Notes: generated by a model not told the origin, from the sequence alone. DNA of 7,785 nucleotides from Pseudomonas sp. (GCA_003525045.1 DQGF01000025.1:1-7785); one strand, 5' to 3'; counted from the first letter of the stretch, positions 1-6,266 are shown. Program-made: numbers and translations.

Positions 1-20
1 CGAGCAAGCCCGCTCCCACA
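1..20. repeat. REP half-element, truncated by the window edge
   Basis: The first 20 bases are the reverse complement of the REP arm TGTGGGAGCGGGCTTGCTCG, which occurs complete and paired at 2842-2931. This is therefore the right-hand half of a REP or REPIN whose other half lies outside the window. Such elements in Pseudomonas sit between genes and are moved by RAYT transposases; no RAYT gene is visible here. Confidence 0.8.
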
Positions 21-30
21 TGGAATTGCA

Positions 31-52
31 GTGCCTTCGGGCGTGTTTTTTT
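31..52 (+). terminator. Weak terminator-like hairpin with a seven-T tail
   Basis: A short stem closes on a TTCG tetraloop (GCC-TTCG-GGC, extendable by two G-T pairs) and is followed within a few bases by seven Ts at 46-52. This fits an intrinsic terminator for a plus-strand gene ending left of the window. The stem has only three strong pairs, so termination would be inefficient and the call is tentative. Confidence 0.35.
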
Positions 53-144
53 GCCGAACTGCCAATTTAGTCGTCAAGATTATGTGACACCTGCGAGCCT
101 TTTCAAACCCGCAAACCACAATCCTTGCGCCACAACGGCCAATG

Positions 145-162
145 CGTAACGAATACTTTACG
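145..162. promoter_or_regulatory. Candidate PhhR (TyrR-type) binding box upstream of phhA
   Basis: The sequence CGTAAC-N6-TTTACG matches the TyrR box TGTAAA-N6-TTTACA at nine of twelve specified positions, with the exact six-base spacer. Its centre is about 130 bases before the phhA start codon. In Pseudomonas the TyrR homologue PhhR activates phhA in response to aromatic amino acids, so the location fits. The match is seen directly; binding by PhhR is inferred. I did not find a convincing sigma-54 or sigma-70 promoter to pair with it. Confidence 0.55.
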
Positions 163-283
163 AAAATCACAGAATTTTCCTACGCCCGCTGCAAACCACC
201 TGCTGCAACGCCGAACACCTTGGAGTATTTCTAAGTCCATAGCAGGACATAACAAGAACGAAATCCCCTAGCAGGAGAGCAGC

Positions 284-1069
284 ATGAAGCAGACGCACTA
301 CGTGGCTCGCGAGCCCGATGCGCAAGGTTTTATCGACTACCCCGCCGAAGAACACGCGGTGTGGAACACGCTGATCACGCGCCAACTGAAAGTGATCGAA
401 GGGCGTGCATGCCAGGAATACCTGGACGGTATCGAAAAACTCGGTCTGCCCCACGACCGCATTCCGCAACTGGGCGAGATCAACAAGGTCCTCGGTGAAA
501 CCACCGGTTGGCAAGTCGCCCGGGTTCCAGCCCTGATTCCCTTCCAGACCTTTTTCGAATTGCTGGCCAACAAGCAGTTTCCGGTGGCGACCTTTATTCG
601 TACCCGCGAAGAGCTGGATTACCTGCAAGAGCCGGACATTTTCCACGAGATCTTCGGCCACTGTCCGCTGCTGACCAACCCCTGGTTCGCCGAGTTCACC
701 CACACCTACGGCAAGCTTGGCCTACAGGCGACCAAGGAAGAACGCGTGTACCTGGCGCGTCTGTACTGGATGACCATTGAGTTCGGTCTGGTCGATACGC
801 CGCAAGGCATGCGCATTTACGGCGGCGGCATTCTCTCCTCGCCTAAAGAAACTGTTTACTGCCTGTCGGACGAACCTGAGCATCAGACGTTCGATCCGCT
901 GGAATGCATGCGCACGCCCTATCGCATCGACATCCTGCAGCCGCTGTACTTTGTCCTGCCGAACCTCAAGCGCCTGTTTGATGTGGCTCATGAAGACATC
1001 ATGAGCATGGTCAAACAAGGCATGCAGTTAGGCTTGCACACCCCAAAATTTCCGCCAAAGGCTGCGTGA
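284..1069 (+). CDS. phhA: Phenylalanine 4-monooxygenase (phenylalanine hydroxylase) PhhA
   Basis: This cytoplasmic, tetrahydropterin-dependent non-haem iron enzyme converts L-phenylalanine plus O2 to L-tyrosine, the first step of phenylalanine catabolism in pseudomonads. The protein has 261 residues, the normal length for the compact bacterial enzyme, which has only the catalytic domain and lacks the regulatory ACT domain of animal homologues. The iron ligands are visible as the 2-His-1-Glu triad: His121 and His126 in FHEIFGHCPL, and Glu166 in YWMTIEFGL. The conserved GGGILSS segment (180-186) lies in the pterin/substrate pocket region. The start is set by AGGAG at 273-277, six bases before ATG. 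It is the first gene of phhABC, with a candidate PhhR box upstream. A 118-base gap separates it from phhB. Identification is secure. Confidence 0.97.
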   Translation: MKQTHYVAREPDAQGFIDYPAEEHAVWNTLITRQLKVIEGRACQEYLDGIEKLGLPHDRIPQLGEINKVLGETTGWQVARVPALIPFQTFFELLANKQFPVATFIRTREELDYLQEPDIFHEIFGHCPLLTNPWFAEFTHTYGKLGLQATKEERVYLARLYWMTIEFGLVDTPQGMRIYGGGILSSPKETVYCLSDEPEHQTFDPLECMRTPYRIDILQPLYFVLPNLKRLFDVAHEDIMSMVKQGMQLGLHTPKFPPKAA

Positions 1070-1187
1070 CCCGCGCCTTTTGGCATCAGGTGAGTCTGTT
1101 ACGGGCCGACGCTTTGGTTTAGCGTGGTGACACCGCTCGGTAACGATGACGACCGTTTTCCCAAGCACTCGATTTCAGGAACCCATC

Positions 1188-1544
1188 ATGACCACATTGA
1201 ACCAAGCCCACTGCGAAGCCTGCCAAGCCGGCGCCCCTCAGGTCAGCGACGAAGAACTGCCGGTACTGATCAAGCAGATCCCCGACTGGAACATCGAAGT
1301 TCGCGACGGCGTGATGCAGCTGGAAAAAGTTTTCCTGTTCAAAAACTTCAAACACGCCCTGGCGTTTACCAACGCCGTCGGTGAAATCTCCGAGGCCGAA
1401 GGTCACCACCCGGGCCTGTTGACCGAGTGGGGCAAAGTCACCGTGACTTGGTGGAGCCACTCCATCAAGGGCCTGCACCGCAACGATTTCATCATGGCCG
1501 CGCGCACGGATGAAGTGGCCAAGGACGCCGAGGGCCGCAAATAA
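1188..1544 (+). CDS. phhB: Pterin-4a-carbinolamine dehydratase PhhB
   Basis: PhhB dehydrates the 4a-hydroxytetrahydropterin produced by PhhA to quinonoid dihydropterin, so that the cofactor can be reduced and reused. The P. aeruginosa protein is also reported to be needed for proper PhhA expression. The protein has 118 residues, the usual family size. The signature [10 protein letters not shown] (69-78) carries the active-site pair His73-His74, and the third histidine, His91, lies in WWSHSIKGL with Asp100 following. The start at 1188 was chosen because AGGAA (1177-1181) stands six bases upstream. An in-frame ATG at 1146 has no ribosome-binding site and would add 14 residues not typical of the family. 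The stop codon overlaps the phhC start by one base. The N-terminus carries a Cys9-x2-Cys12 pair; I know of no role for it. Confidence 0.96.
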   Translation: MTTLNQAHCEACQAGAPQVSDEELPVLIKQIPDWNIEVRDGVMQLEKVFLFKNFKHALAFTNAVGEISEAEGHHPGLLTEWGKVTVTWWSHSIKGLHRNDFIMAARTDEVAKDAEGRK

Positions 1545-2734
1545 TGCATTTCGACGCCATAGGTCGAGTACCCGGCGACCCGATCCTCGGCCTCATGGAG
1601 GCCTATGCGCAGGACCCGAACCCGCGCAAATTCGACCTCGGCGTGGGCGTCTACAAAGATGCCCAGGGCCTGACTTCGATTCCTCAGGCGGTGAAACTCG
1701 CCGAAGCGCGACTGGTGGATCGTCAGGCCACCAAGACCTACATTGGTGGTCACGGCGAACCGGCGTTCGGCAAAGTCATCAATGAGCTGGTGCTGGGTGC
1801 CGACTCCGCACTGATCGCCGAACAACGGGCCGGGGTCACGCAGACGCCGGGCGGCACCGGTGCGTTGCGCTTGAGCGCGGACTTCATCGCCCAGTGCCTG
1901 CCGGGCCGTGGCGTGTGGCTGAGCAATCCGACCTGGCCGATTCACGAAACCATCTTCGCGACGGCCGGGGTCAAGGTCAGTCACTACCCCTACGTGGGCA
2001 GCGACAATCGTCTCGACGTCGAAGCCATGCTGGCGGCACTCAAAGAAGCGCCCAAGGGCGATGTGGTGCTGCTGCACGCCTGCTGCCACAACCCGACCGG
2101 CGTCGACCTGAGCCCGGCAGACTGGAACAACGTGCTGGAAGTGGTGAAAGCCAAAGGTCACGTGCCGTTCCTCGACATGGCCTACCAGGGTTTTGGCGAT
2201 GGCATCGACGAAGACGCCGCTGCCGTGCGTCTGTTCGCTGAATCGGGCCTGACCTTCTTCGTCTCCAGCTCGTTCTCCAAATCCTTCTCGCTGTACGGCG
2301 AGCGCGTTGGCGCCCTGTCGATCGTCAGCGAATCGAAAGAAGAAAGCGCCCGCGTGTTGTCGCAAGTCAAACGCGTGATCCGCACCAACTACTCCAACCC
2401 GCCGACCCACGGTGCAAGCATCGTCGCCGCCGTGCTGAACAGCCCGCAATTGCGCGCACAATGGGAAGAAGAACTGGCCGAAATGCGCCTGCGGATTCGC
2501 GGCATGCGCACCCAGATGGTCGACCTGCTGGCGAAAAACGCTCCACAGCGTGATTTCAGCTTCGTCGGTCGTCAGCGCGGCATGTTCTCCTACTCCGGCC
2601 TGACGGTCGAGCAAGTGACCCGCCTGCGCAACGAGTTCGGCATCTACGCCCTGGACACCGGCCGCATCTGCGTGGCCGCGTTGAACCAGAGCAACATCGA
2701 TGTCGTGACCAAGGCCATCGTTCAGGTGATCTGA
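1544..2734 (+). CDS. phhC: Aromatic amino acid aminotransferase PhhC (class I, PLP-dependent)
   Basis: This cytoplasmic pyridoxal-phosphate enzyme of the aspartate/tyrosine aminotransferase subfamily transaminates tyrosine or phenylalanine with 2-oxoglutarate, feeding 4-hydroxyphenylpyruvate to the homogentisate route. At 396 residues it is full length. Visible landmarks in order are GVGVYKD (33-39), the phosphate-binding GGTGALR (103-109), Trp131 stacking over the cofactor, Asn183 in HNPTG, Asp211 and Tyr214 in DMAYQG, the Schiff-base Lys246 in SSFSKSFS, Arg254 in YGERVG, and Arg374 in DTGRI binding the substrate carboxylate. Its ATG shares the A of the phhB stop (TAATG), and no separate strong ribosome-binding site is evident, so translation is probably coupled to phhB. 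Sequence alone does not exclude aspartate activity (the tyrB/aspC name), but operon position favours phhC. Confidence 0.94.
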   Translation: MHFDAIGRVPGDPILGLMEAYAQDPNPRKFDLGVGVYKDAQGLTSIPQAVKLAEARLVDRQATKTYIGGHGEPAFGKVINELVLGADSALIAEQRAGVTQTPGGTGALRLSADFIAQCLPGRGVWLSNPTWPIHETIFATAGVKVSHYPYVGSDNRLDVEAMLAALKEAPKGDVVLLHACCHNPTGVDLSPADWNNVLEVVKAKGHVPFLDMAYQGFGDGIDEDAAAVRLFAESGLTFFVSSSFSKSFSLYGERVGALSIVSESKEESARVLSQVKRVIRTNYSNPPTHGASIVAAVLNSPQLRAQWEEELAEMRLRIRGMRTQMVDLLAKNAPQRDFSFVGRQRGMFSYSGLTVEQVTRLRNEFGIYALDTGRICVAALNQSNIDVVTKAIVQVI

Positions 2735-2750
2735 GTCGTCGAACGATACG

Positions 2751-2782
2751 AAAAACGGGAAGCCATATGGCTTCCCGTTTTT
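2751..2782. terminator. Strong symmetrical intrinsic terminator after phhC
   Basis: A perfect 14-bp inverted repeat, AAAAACGGGAAGCC and its complement, surrounds an ATAT loop (2765-2768). The plus strand ends in TTTTT (2778-2782), and the symmetry gives the minus strand the same U-tract. It starts 16 bases after the phhC stop and should end the phhABC transcript. It could also stop readthrough from the convergent DUF899 gene. Confidence 0.93.
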
Positions 2783-2841
2783 GTGATCGCAGATAATTCC
2801 CGATGCGTTAACCGAGCCCTCTAAACTGCACACAGATCCGA

Positions 2842-2931
2842 TGTGGGAGCGGGCTTGCTCGCGAAAGCGGTGTATCAGGCAACACAGATGTCGACTGACA
2901 CTCCCTCTTCGCGAGCAAGCCCGCTCCCACA
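2842..2931. repeat. REPIN: two inverted REP arms of the GGGAGCGGGCTTGCTCGCGA type
   Basis: The left arm (2842-2865) and right arm (2908-2931) are exact inverted copies of 24 bases around a 42-base spacer, the standard architecture of a REP doublet forming a long hairpin. Each arm is also internally palindromic (GAGCGGGCTTGCTC). It sits in the convergent gap between phhC and the DUF899 gene, after the terminator. The same arm type occurs at the left window edge. Confidence 0.93.
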
Positions 2932-2974
2932 GGAGATCTGCTTGTTCATGGCTATTGTGACCAACCCGGATCAA

Positions 2975-3000
2975 TGTGGGAGCCTGCACGCGATGGCCGC
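2975..3000. repeat. Degenerate REP remnant
   Basis: TGTGGGAGC followed by a shortened middle and GCGATGGC resembles the common REP arm (TGTGGGAGC...GCGATGG) with the central palindrome decayed and several bases missing. It lies 43 bases beyond the intact REPIN, just past the end of the DUF899 gene. It is probably a decayed single REP; coincidence cannot be excluded. Confidence 0.4.
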
Positions 3001-3017
3001 GACTCGGTCTGCGCGGT

Positions 3018-3752
3018 CTATCCCCCATGGCAGCAGCTGGATGGAGCTTTGTCTTCATAGCGATCATGAAGCTGTACCCATTCCATGATTTGCTCTTCAT
3101 TACGACCCTTGGGTGTCAGGTCCAGGTAGTTGTAGGCGCCGACCAACATGTCCAAGCCTCTGGCGTAGGTTGAGTAGGTATGGAAAATCTCGCCGTCTTC
3201 ATTGCGATAAAACACGCTGAGGCCGGGGAGTTCTTCTTCGGTGCCGTCGGATTTTTCGTAGTTGTAGGTGGCTTTGCCGGCGGCGACGTCTTCGGCTCGG
3301 GCGCAGACGCCGAAGTCGTAGTTGAAATCGCAGCCTTCTGACGATACCCAGTCGAATTTCCAGCCCATGCGCCGTTTGAACGCCTGGAATTCGGCGAACG
3401 GTGCGTGGGAAACCGCCACTACCGCTACGTCATGGTGGGCCAGGTGCTGGTTGGCGCCGTCGATGTGGTCGGACAGGAACGAGCAGCCGGAACAACCTTC
3501 GTCCCAGCCTTTGGCAAACATGAAATGGTAAATGGCCAACTGGCTACGGCCGCCGAACAGATCGGCCAGTTTCAACTCGCCGTCTGGGCCCTTGAAGCGA
3601 TAATCCTTGTCGATCTTCACCCAGGGCAGGGCGCGGCGTTCGGCGCTGAGTTTGTCCCGTTCCCGGGTGAAGGCTTTTTCGTTGGCTAGGTGTTGTTTGC
3701 GGGCGGCGAGCCATTCTTCTCGGGTGACGACGGGATGATCCTGAATGTTCAT
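3018..3752 (-). CDS. DUF899 family thioredoxin-fold protein
   Basis: The protein has 244 residues and matches the DUF899 family of AhpC/TSA-like, thioredoxin-fold proteins. The N-terminal half contains the ERRALPWVKIDKDYRF segment (39-54). This is followed by LADLFGGRSQLAIYHFMF, with the redox-type motif Cys87-Ser-Gly-Cys90 in the position of the family's EGCxxCSF. The C-terminal part holds the conserved YSTYARG and YNYLDLTPKGR segments. It has no signal peptide, so it is likely cytoplasmic. The substrate is unknown. The very C-terminus carries an adjacent Cys-Cys pair before HGG. The start at 3752 is supported by AGGAG (plus-strand 3760-3764) seven bases upstream. An in-frame extension to 3824 runs through the intergenic palindrome and lacks such a site. 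It is monocistronic and divergent from the gene at 3941. Family assignment is firm; function is not. Confidence 0.9.
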   Translation of the reverse strand: MNIQDHPVVTREEWLAARKQHLANEKAFTRERDKLSAERRALPWVKIDKDYRFKGPDGELKLADLFGGRSQLAIYHFMFAKGWDEGCSGCSFLSDHIDGANQHLAHHDVAVVAVSHAPFAEFQAFKRRMGWKFDWVSSEGCDFNYDFGVCARAEDVAAGKATYNYEKSDGTEEELPGLSVFYRNEDGEIFHTYSTYARGLDMLVGAYNYLDLTPKGRNEEQIMEWVQLHDRYEDKAPSSCCHGG

Positions 3753-3787
3753 TGGTTTTCTCCTGCGCAATGCTGGGAGGTGACTGA

Positions 3788-3811
3788 CACAGGTTAGTCG
3801 TTTGACCTGTG
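3788..3811. promoter_or_regulatory. Imperfect 24-bp palindrome in a divergent promoter region, possible operator
   Basis: CACAGGT-N10-ACCTGTG gives perfect 7-bp arms, and the inner bases add further symmetric pairs, so most of the 24 positions are dyad symmetric. It lies 36 bases before the DUF899 start codon, in the gap shared with the divergent gene at 3941. Position and symmetry suggest a dimeric repressor or activator site. The cognate regulator is unknown, and no nearby promoter is strong enough to call. Confidence 0.45.
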
Positions 3812-3940
3812 CCACATTCGACATACCGCTGGTCGGTGCCGTTCAAAACCTCATTCAAGACCTCAGCTGAACGGCTGCGCGCGCTGTCGGTCACAACTTA
3901 TGTAGGTCATTTCACTCACGGGCGCTGGAGGTTGATCAGG

Positions 3941-4330
3941 ATGACGACTTATAACTGGGATTTGATTGAACGCTTGCTGCACGAAGTACAGAACGGGGCA
4001 CCCAGCTTCACGCCGCGGCCCTATGCCGAACAATACGCTGCCGAGAAAGCGACGGAGGGCGAGGCGACGGAAAACCTGGATCACCTGAAAGCGGTGGCCG
4101 GCGAGTACGAAAAGTTATTGCTGGAGCGAGGCTATATCGAGTCGCGTCCAGAGGAACAGGGAGGCACCGGCGAGAACTACATTTTGACGGCACGGGGCTC
4201 GAGTTTGTTGAGCCTGATCGACAGCAGCATTCCGGGCAATGACCATCCGCGGCAGGTGCTCGATGAGCAGGAAGATGCACTGGACGAGGTGACGTTTGAT
4301 GAGGTGGCGTCGAAGGCGCAGATTGCCTGA
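3941..4330 (+). CDS. Small winged-helix-like protein resembling DUF2513
   Basis: A 129-residue acidic cytoplasmic protein of unknown function. It opens with a YNWDLIERLLHEVQNG helix (4-19). A helix-rich stretch ending HLKAVAGEYEKLLLERGYIES (48-68) follows, then the short strand-like YILTARGSSLLSLID (80-94). This order resembles the DUF2513 winged-helix fold, in which the middle helices pack below a beta wing and a 'GYI...LT..G' signature is typical. Homologues are sometimes annotated as putative regulators. The acidic tail (108-121) looks disordered. The start at 3941 follows GGAGG (3927-3931) at nine bases. An upstream in-frame ATG at 3809 begins inside the palindrome and would add an unlikely arginine-rich leader. 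It is divergent from the DUF899 gene. Coding status is good; DNA binding is inference only. Confidence 0.78.
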   Translation: MTTYNWDLIERLLHEVQNGAPSFTPRPYAEQYAAEKATEGEATENLDHLKAVAGEYEKLLLERGYIESRPEEQGGTGENYILTARGSSLLSLIDSSIPGNDHPRQVLDEQEDALDEVTFDEVASKAQIA

Positions 4331-4346
4331 GGATCACGGCTCACCC

Positions 4347-4438
4347 TGTAAGAGCTGGCTTGCCAGCGAAGAGGCCGTAACATTCAACATCAATGATGAA
4401 TGTCCGGCCGCCATCGCTGGCAAGCCAGCTCCTATGGG
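4347..4438. repeat. REPIN of the GAGCTGGCTTGCCAGCGA type
   Basis: Inverted arms carrying GAGCTGGCTTGCCAGCGA (left, from 4352) and its complement (right, to about 4431) flank a short centre. That centre is itself symmetric: ACATTCA (4380-4386) pairs with TGAATGT (4397-4403), and GGCC pairs with GGCC outside it. The whole element can fold as one long hairpin. It fills the convergent gap between the genes ending at 4330 and 4454, where no T-tailed terminator is seen, so it may act as the transcript end. The arm type differs from the REPIN at 2842-2931. Confidence 0.9.
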
Positions 4439-4453
4439 ATTGGTGTTGGTCGC

Positions 4454-5323
4454 TTAACTTTGTTTGGCCGCCTTCAAACACTTCAAATCAGTGAAATCCT
4501 TGCGCACCCCTTCGATTTTCTTCAGCAGTCGCTGCCGTTGCACCGGCGTGCTTTCAGCCATCAAGTCCACGAACAGCGACCGCGCCTGGGCTTCGGTGTT
4601 GGCGTAGGCCTGGCGATAGGCAGGGGTCCACAAACTCTCGCGATTGACCAGAAGCGTCTCGATGCGCTGTGGGAACTCCGGACTCTGGCGCTGCGCAACC
4701 GCCGCACTGAATTGCTTCTGCCAATGGACACGGTTGGCGATCCACTGCGTGTTCTGGTCGCCCAACGCATTGGACCAGGCGACGACCCGTTGCTGCTGGG
4801 TCGGGCTGAGCGGGCCTAGCCAGTCATTCAGGCGTTTTTCCATGCGCTCGCCACGCTCTTTGATCTGCTGCTCAAGCGACGGCTTGAGGTATTGCTCCTG
4901 GCGCTTGCGCTGGTCCTTGGCGAAGGCCTCGTTCATTTCCGCGACTTGCTTGTCATCCAGGCCCCGCAACAACTCGATGGCCGACGGGGTGATTTCCCTC
5001 GCCGTCTGAGCGATGGCCTGTTTGGCTTCCTGAGTGCGGGCTTGTAGCGCGGCATCTGTGACCTGGTTGGTCTCGACCATGTCTTGCAAACGGTCCAGCC
5101 AGTCGAGGTAGCCCGGCAGTTGCGTGGTGCAGTGCCAGCTCAGGTGCTCTGCGAGGCGTTCGTTGAACCAGTCTTTCTGCCCGCCGTTCATGCTCAGGTA
5201 ATCGCTGAGCGTCCACGGGATGATCACGTCGAGATTGCGATAGGCCAGGCCCACGCGGCTGCAGGCACCGAGGGCGAAACTGAGAGTGATAACGACGGCG
5301 AGATACTGCAACCAGCGCGACAT
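4454..5323 (-). CDS. DUF6279 family outer-membrane lipoprotein
   Basis: A 289-residue predicted lipoprotein. A hydrophobic signal (residues 5-19) ends in the lipobox Leu18-Gly19-Ala20-Cys21. Ser22 at +2 argues for outer-membrane sorting rather than inner-membrane retention. The mature part begins SRVGLAYRNLDVIIPWTLSD and continues with GGQKDWFNERLAEHLSWH (47-64), features I recognise from the DUF6279 family of gammaproteobacterial lipoproteins. The remainder is strongly helical and charge-rich, notably 95-165 and 245-289, with no catalytic motif I can identify. Cys65 and Cys282 are the only cysteines after the lipid-bearing one. The start is fixed by AAGGA (plus-strand 5331-5335) seven bases upstream and by the well-formed signal. 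It lies 65 bases downstream of the porin-like gene on the same strand and may be co-transcribed with it. Function unknown. Confidence 0.88.
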   Translation of the reverse strand: MSRWLQYLAVVITLSFALGACSRVGLAYRNLDVIIPWTLSDYLSMNGGQKDWFNERLAEHLSWHCTTQLPGYLDWLDRLQDMVETNQVTDAALQARTQEAKQAIAQTAREITPSAIELLRGLDDKQVAEMNEAFAKDQRKRQEQYLKPSLEQQIKERGERMEKRLNDWLGPLSPTQQQRVVAWSNALGDQNTQWIANRVHWQKQFSAAVAQRQSPEFPQRIETLLVNRESLWTPAYRQAYANTEAQARSLFVDLMAESTPVQRQRLLKKIEGVRKDFTDLKCLKAAKQS

Positions 5324-5388
5324 GGGCGAGTCCTTGCGAAAGCGTAGGTTTTCATGTGGACGCAGGATGAGCCCGTCAGTTCAGCCGA

Positions 5389-6105
5389 TCAATAGAAGGC
5401 CCGTTCGGCCTTGAGGGTGACCAGGCCATCGCACTGGCTGTTGTGCCCGGAATAGGCGGAGCAGTCGCTGCCGCTGAGGCTGGAATCGCTGTAGATCAGG
5501 TTCAGGTCGATGCCCATGAACGGACGGGAAAGTTGCACGGACCAATCGTTGAAACTACCGACGTACCCACCATCGACCGACACCGGCGAGTTGAGCTGGT
5601 GGGTAGTGTATTTCATGCTGATCCCTATGCCGAAGGGCTGATTGCCACCCAAGTCGGCGAACACCGTGCTGTTCTGTTTGTCCGGGTCATTGCTGAACGC
5701 GGCACCGAACCGACTGCCCAGAAAGGTCAGGCCACCGAACAGCTCATGGCTGTCGAGGGTGTCCACCTTCGGATAACTGTAATGGATCATGCCGACTTCA
5801 TAACCGAGGCTGTGATCGAAAGGCTGTTTAAAGCCCACGTAGGAATCGACTTCAAGGTTGCTCCCGGGGCTCAACCCTACGCTCGGTGACCATTGACCTA
5901 CGTAGAAGCCGCTGTCGTGACTCAGGTCGAGACCACCGTGGAACGAGCCGGTACTGGAAGGTTTGACCAGCCCCTGGGCCATGCTGCGGCTGGGGGTGGT
6001 GCCAAGTTTGAGATCGAAGTCGCCCAGTTCACGCTGGAAGATTTGCGCATTGGCGACTGAACACGCCAGTAGGCTGGCGAGCAGGAAAAGAGAGGACTTG
6101 AGCAT
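5389..6105 (-). CDS. TorF family putative outer-membrane porin
   Basis: A 238-residue predicted outer-membrane beta-barrel. Residues 1-20 form a signal peptide ending Ala18-Asn19-Ala20, with cleavage expected before Gln21. A Cys15 inside the signal gives only a poor lipobox. The mature protein alternates polar and hydrophobic residues in repeated strands separated by glycine and aspartate-rich turns. It contains GGLDLSHDSGFYVGQW (57-72) and YEVGMIHYSYP (102-112), typical of the TorF/Gcw_chp family of small putative porins. It ends in AERAFY, a terminal aromatic residue as expected for BAM recognition. Cys215 and Cys225 may form a disulphide in a late extracellular loop. The start is supported by GGAG (plus-strand 6112-6115) six bases upstream. 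The name porin comes from family annotation; the transported substrate is unknown. Confidence 0.87.
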   Translation of the reverse strand: MLKSSLFLLASLLACSVANAQIFQRELGDFDLKLGTTPSRSMAQGLVKPSSTGSFHGGLDLSHDSGFYVGQWSPSVGLSPGSNLEVDSYVGFKQPFDHSLGYEVGMIHYSYPKVDTLDSHELFGGLTFLGSRFGAAFSNDPDKQNSTVFADLGGNQPFGIGISMKYTTHQLNSPVSVDGGYVGSFNDWSVQLSRPFMGIDLNLIYSDSSLSGSDCSAYSGHNSQCDGLVTLKAERAFY

Positions 6106-6181
6106 GCGTCACTCCATGAACAGCGCGGAGCAGGAACGAAAAACCTGCCGAAACGCTTGATCTAGACGGGAGCAAGCATAC

Positions 6182-6220
6182 CGACGAATACTCGGCATTG
6201 ATGGCCGTTCGTCGATTTTT
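6182..6220 (+). other. Stem-loop followed by ATTTTT in the porin 5' region
   Basis: CGACGAA (6182-6188) pairs with TTCGTCG (6208-6214), and inside it CGGC (6193-6196) pairs with GCCG (6204-6207), leaving a four-base one-sided bulge and a seven-base loop. ATTTTT follows on the plus strand, which gives a terminator shape in that direction, yet no plus-strand gene precedes it. On the minus strand it would lie in the leader or promoter region of the porin gene, about 75-110 bases before its start. Its role is unknown. Confidence 0.4.
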
Positions 6221-6266
6221 GAAATATGAGTAGGTTGGGCGGGGTGTTGCAGGAGGGTTCCAGTCC

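Noticed and set aside
167..703. A 178-codon minus-strand frame antisense to the start of phhA
   Set aside because: It overlaps the phhA promoter and catalytic-domain coding region, has no ribosome-binding site, and looks like a codon-bias shadow.
2842..2931. REPIN considered as a CRISPR-like or IS-end structure
   Set aside because: There are only two inverted, not direct, copies with no spacers and no transposase or target duplication; REP arm sequences explain it fully.
1403..3100. A 565-codon open frame on the minus strand antisense to phhB and phhC
   Set aside because: It runs opposite two certain genes and reads through the terminator and the REPIN. Its translation is a low-complexity mix without recognisable domains. 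Long antisense frames are expected in GC-rich Pseudomonas genes because stop codons are depleted there.
6100..6105. Cys15 of the putative porin as a lipoprotein site
   Set aside because: The residues before it (Leu-Leu-Ala) fit a lipobox poorly, while Ala-Asn-Ala at 18-20 is a good signal peptidase I site and the protein is a beta-barrel type.
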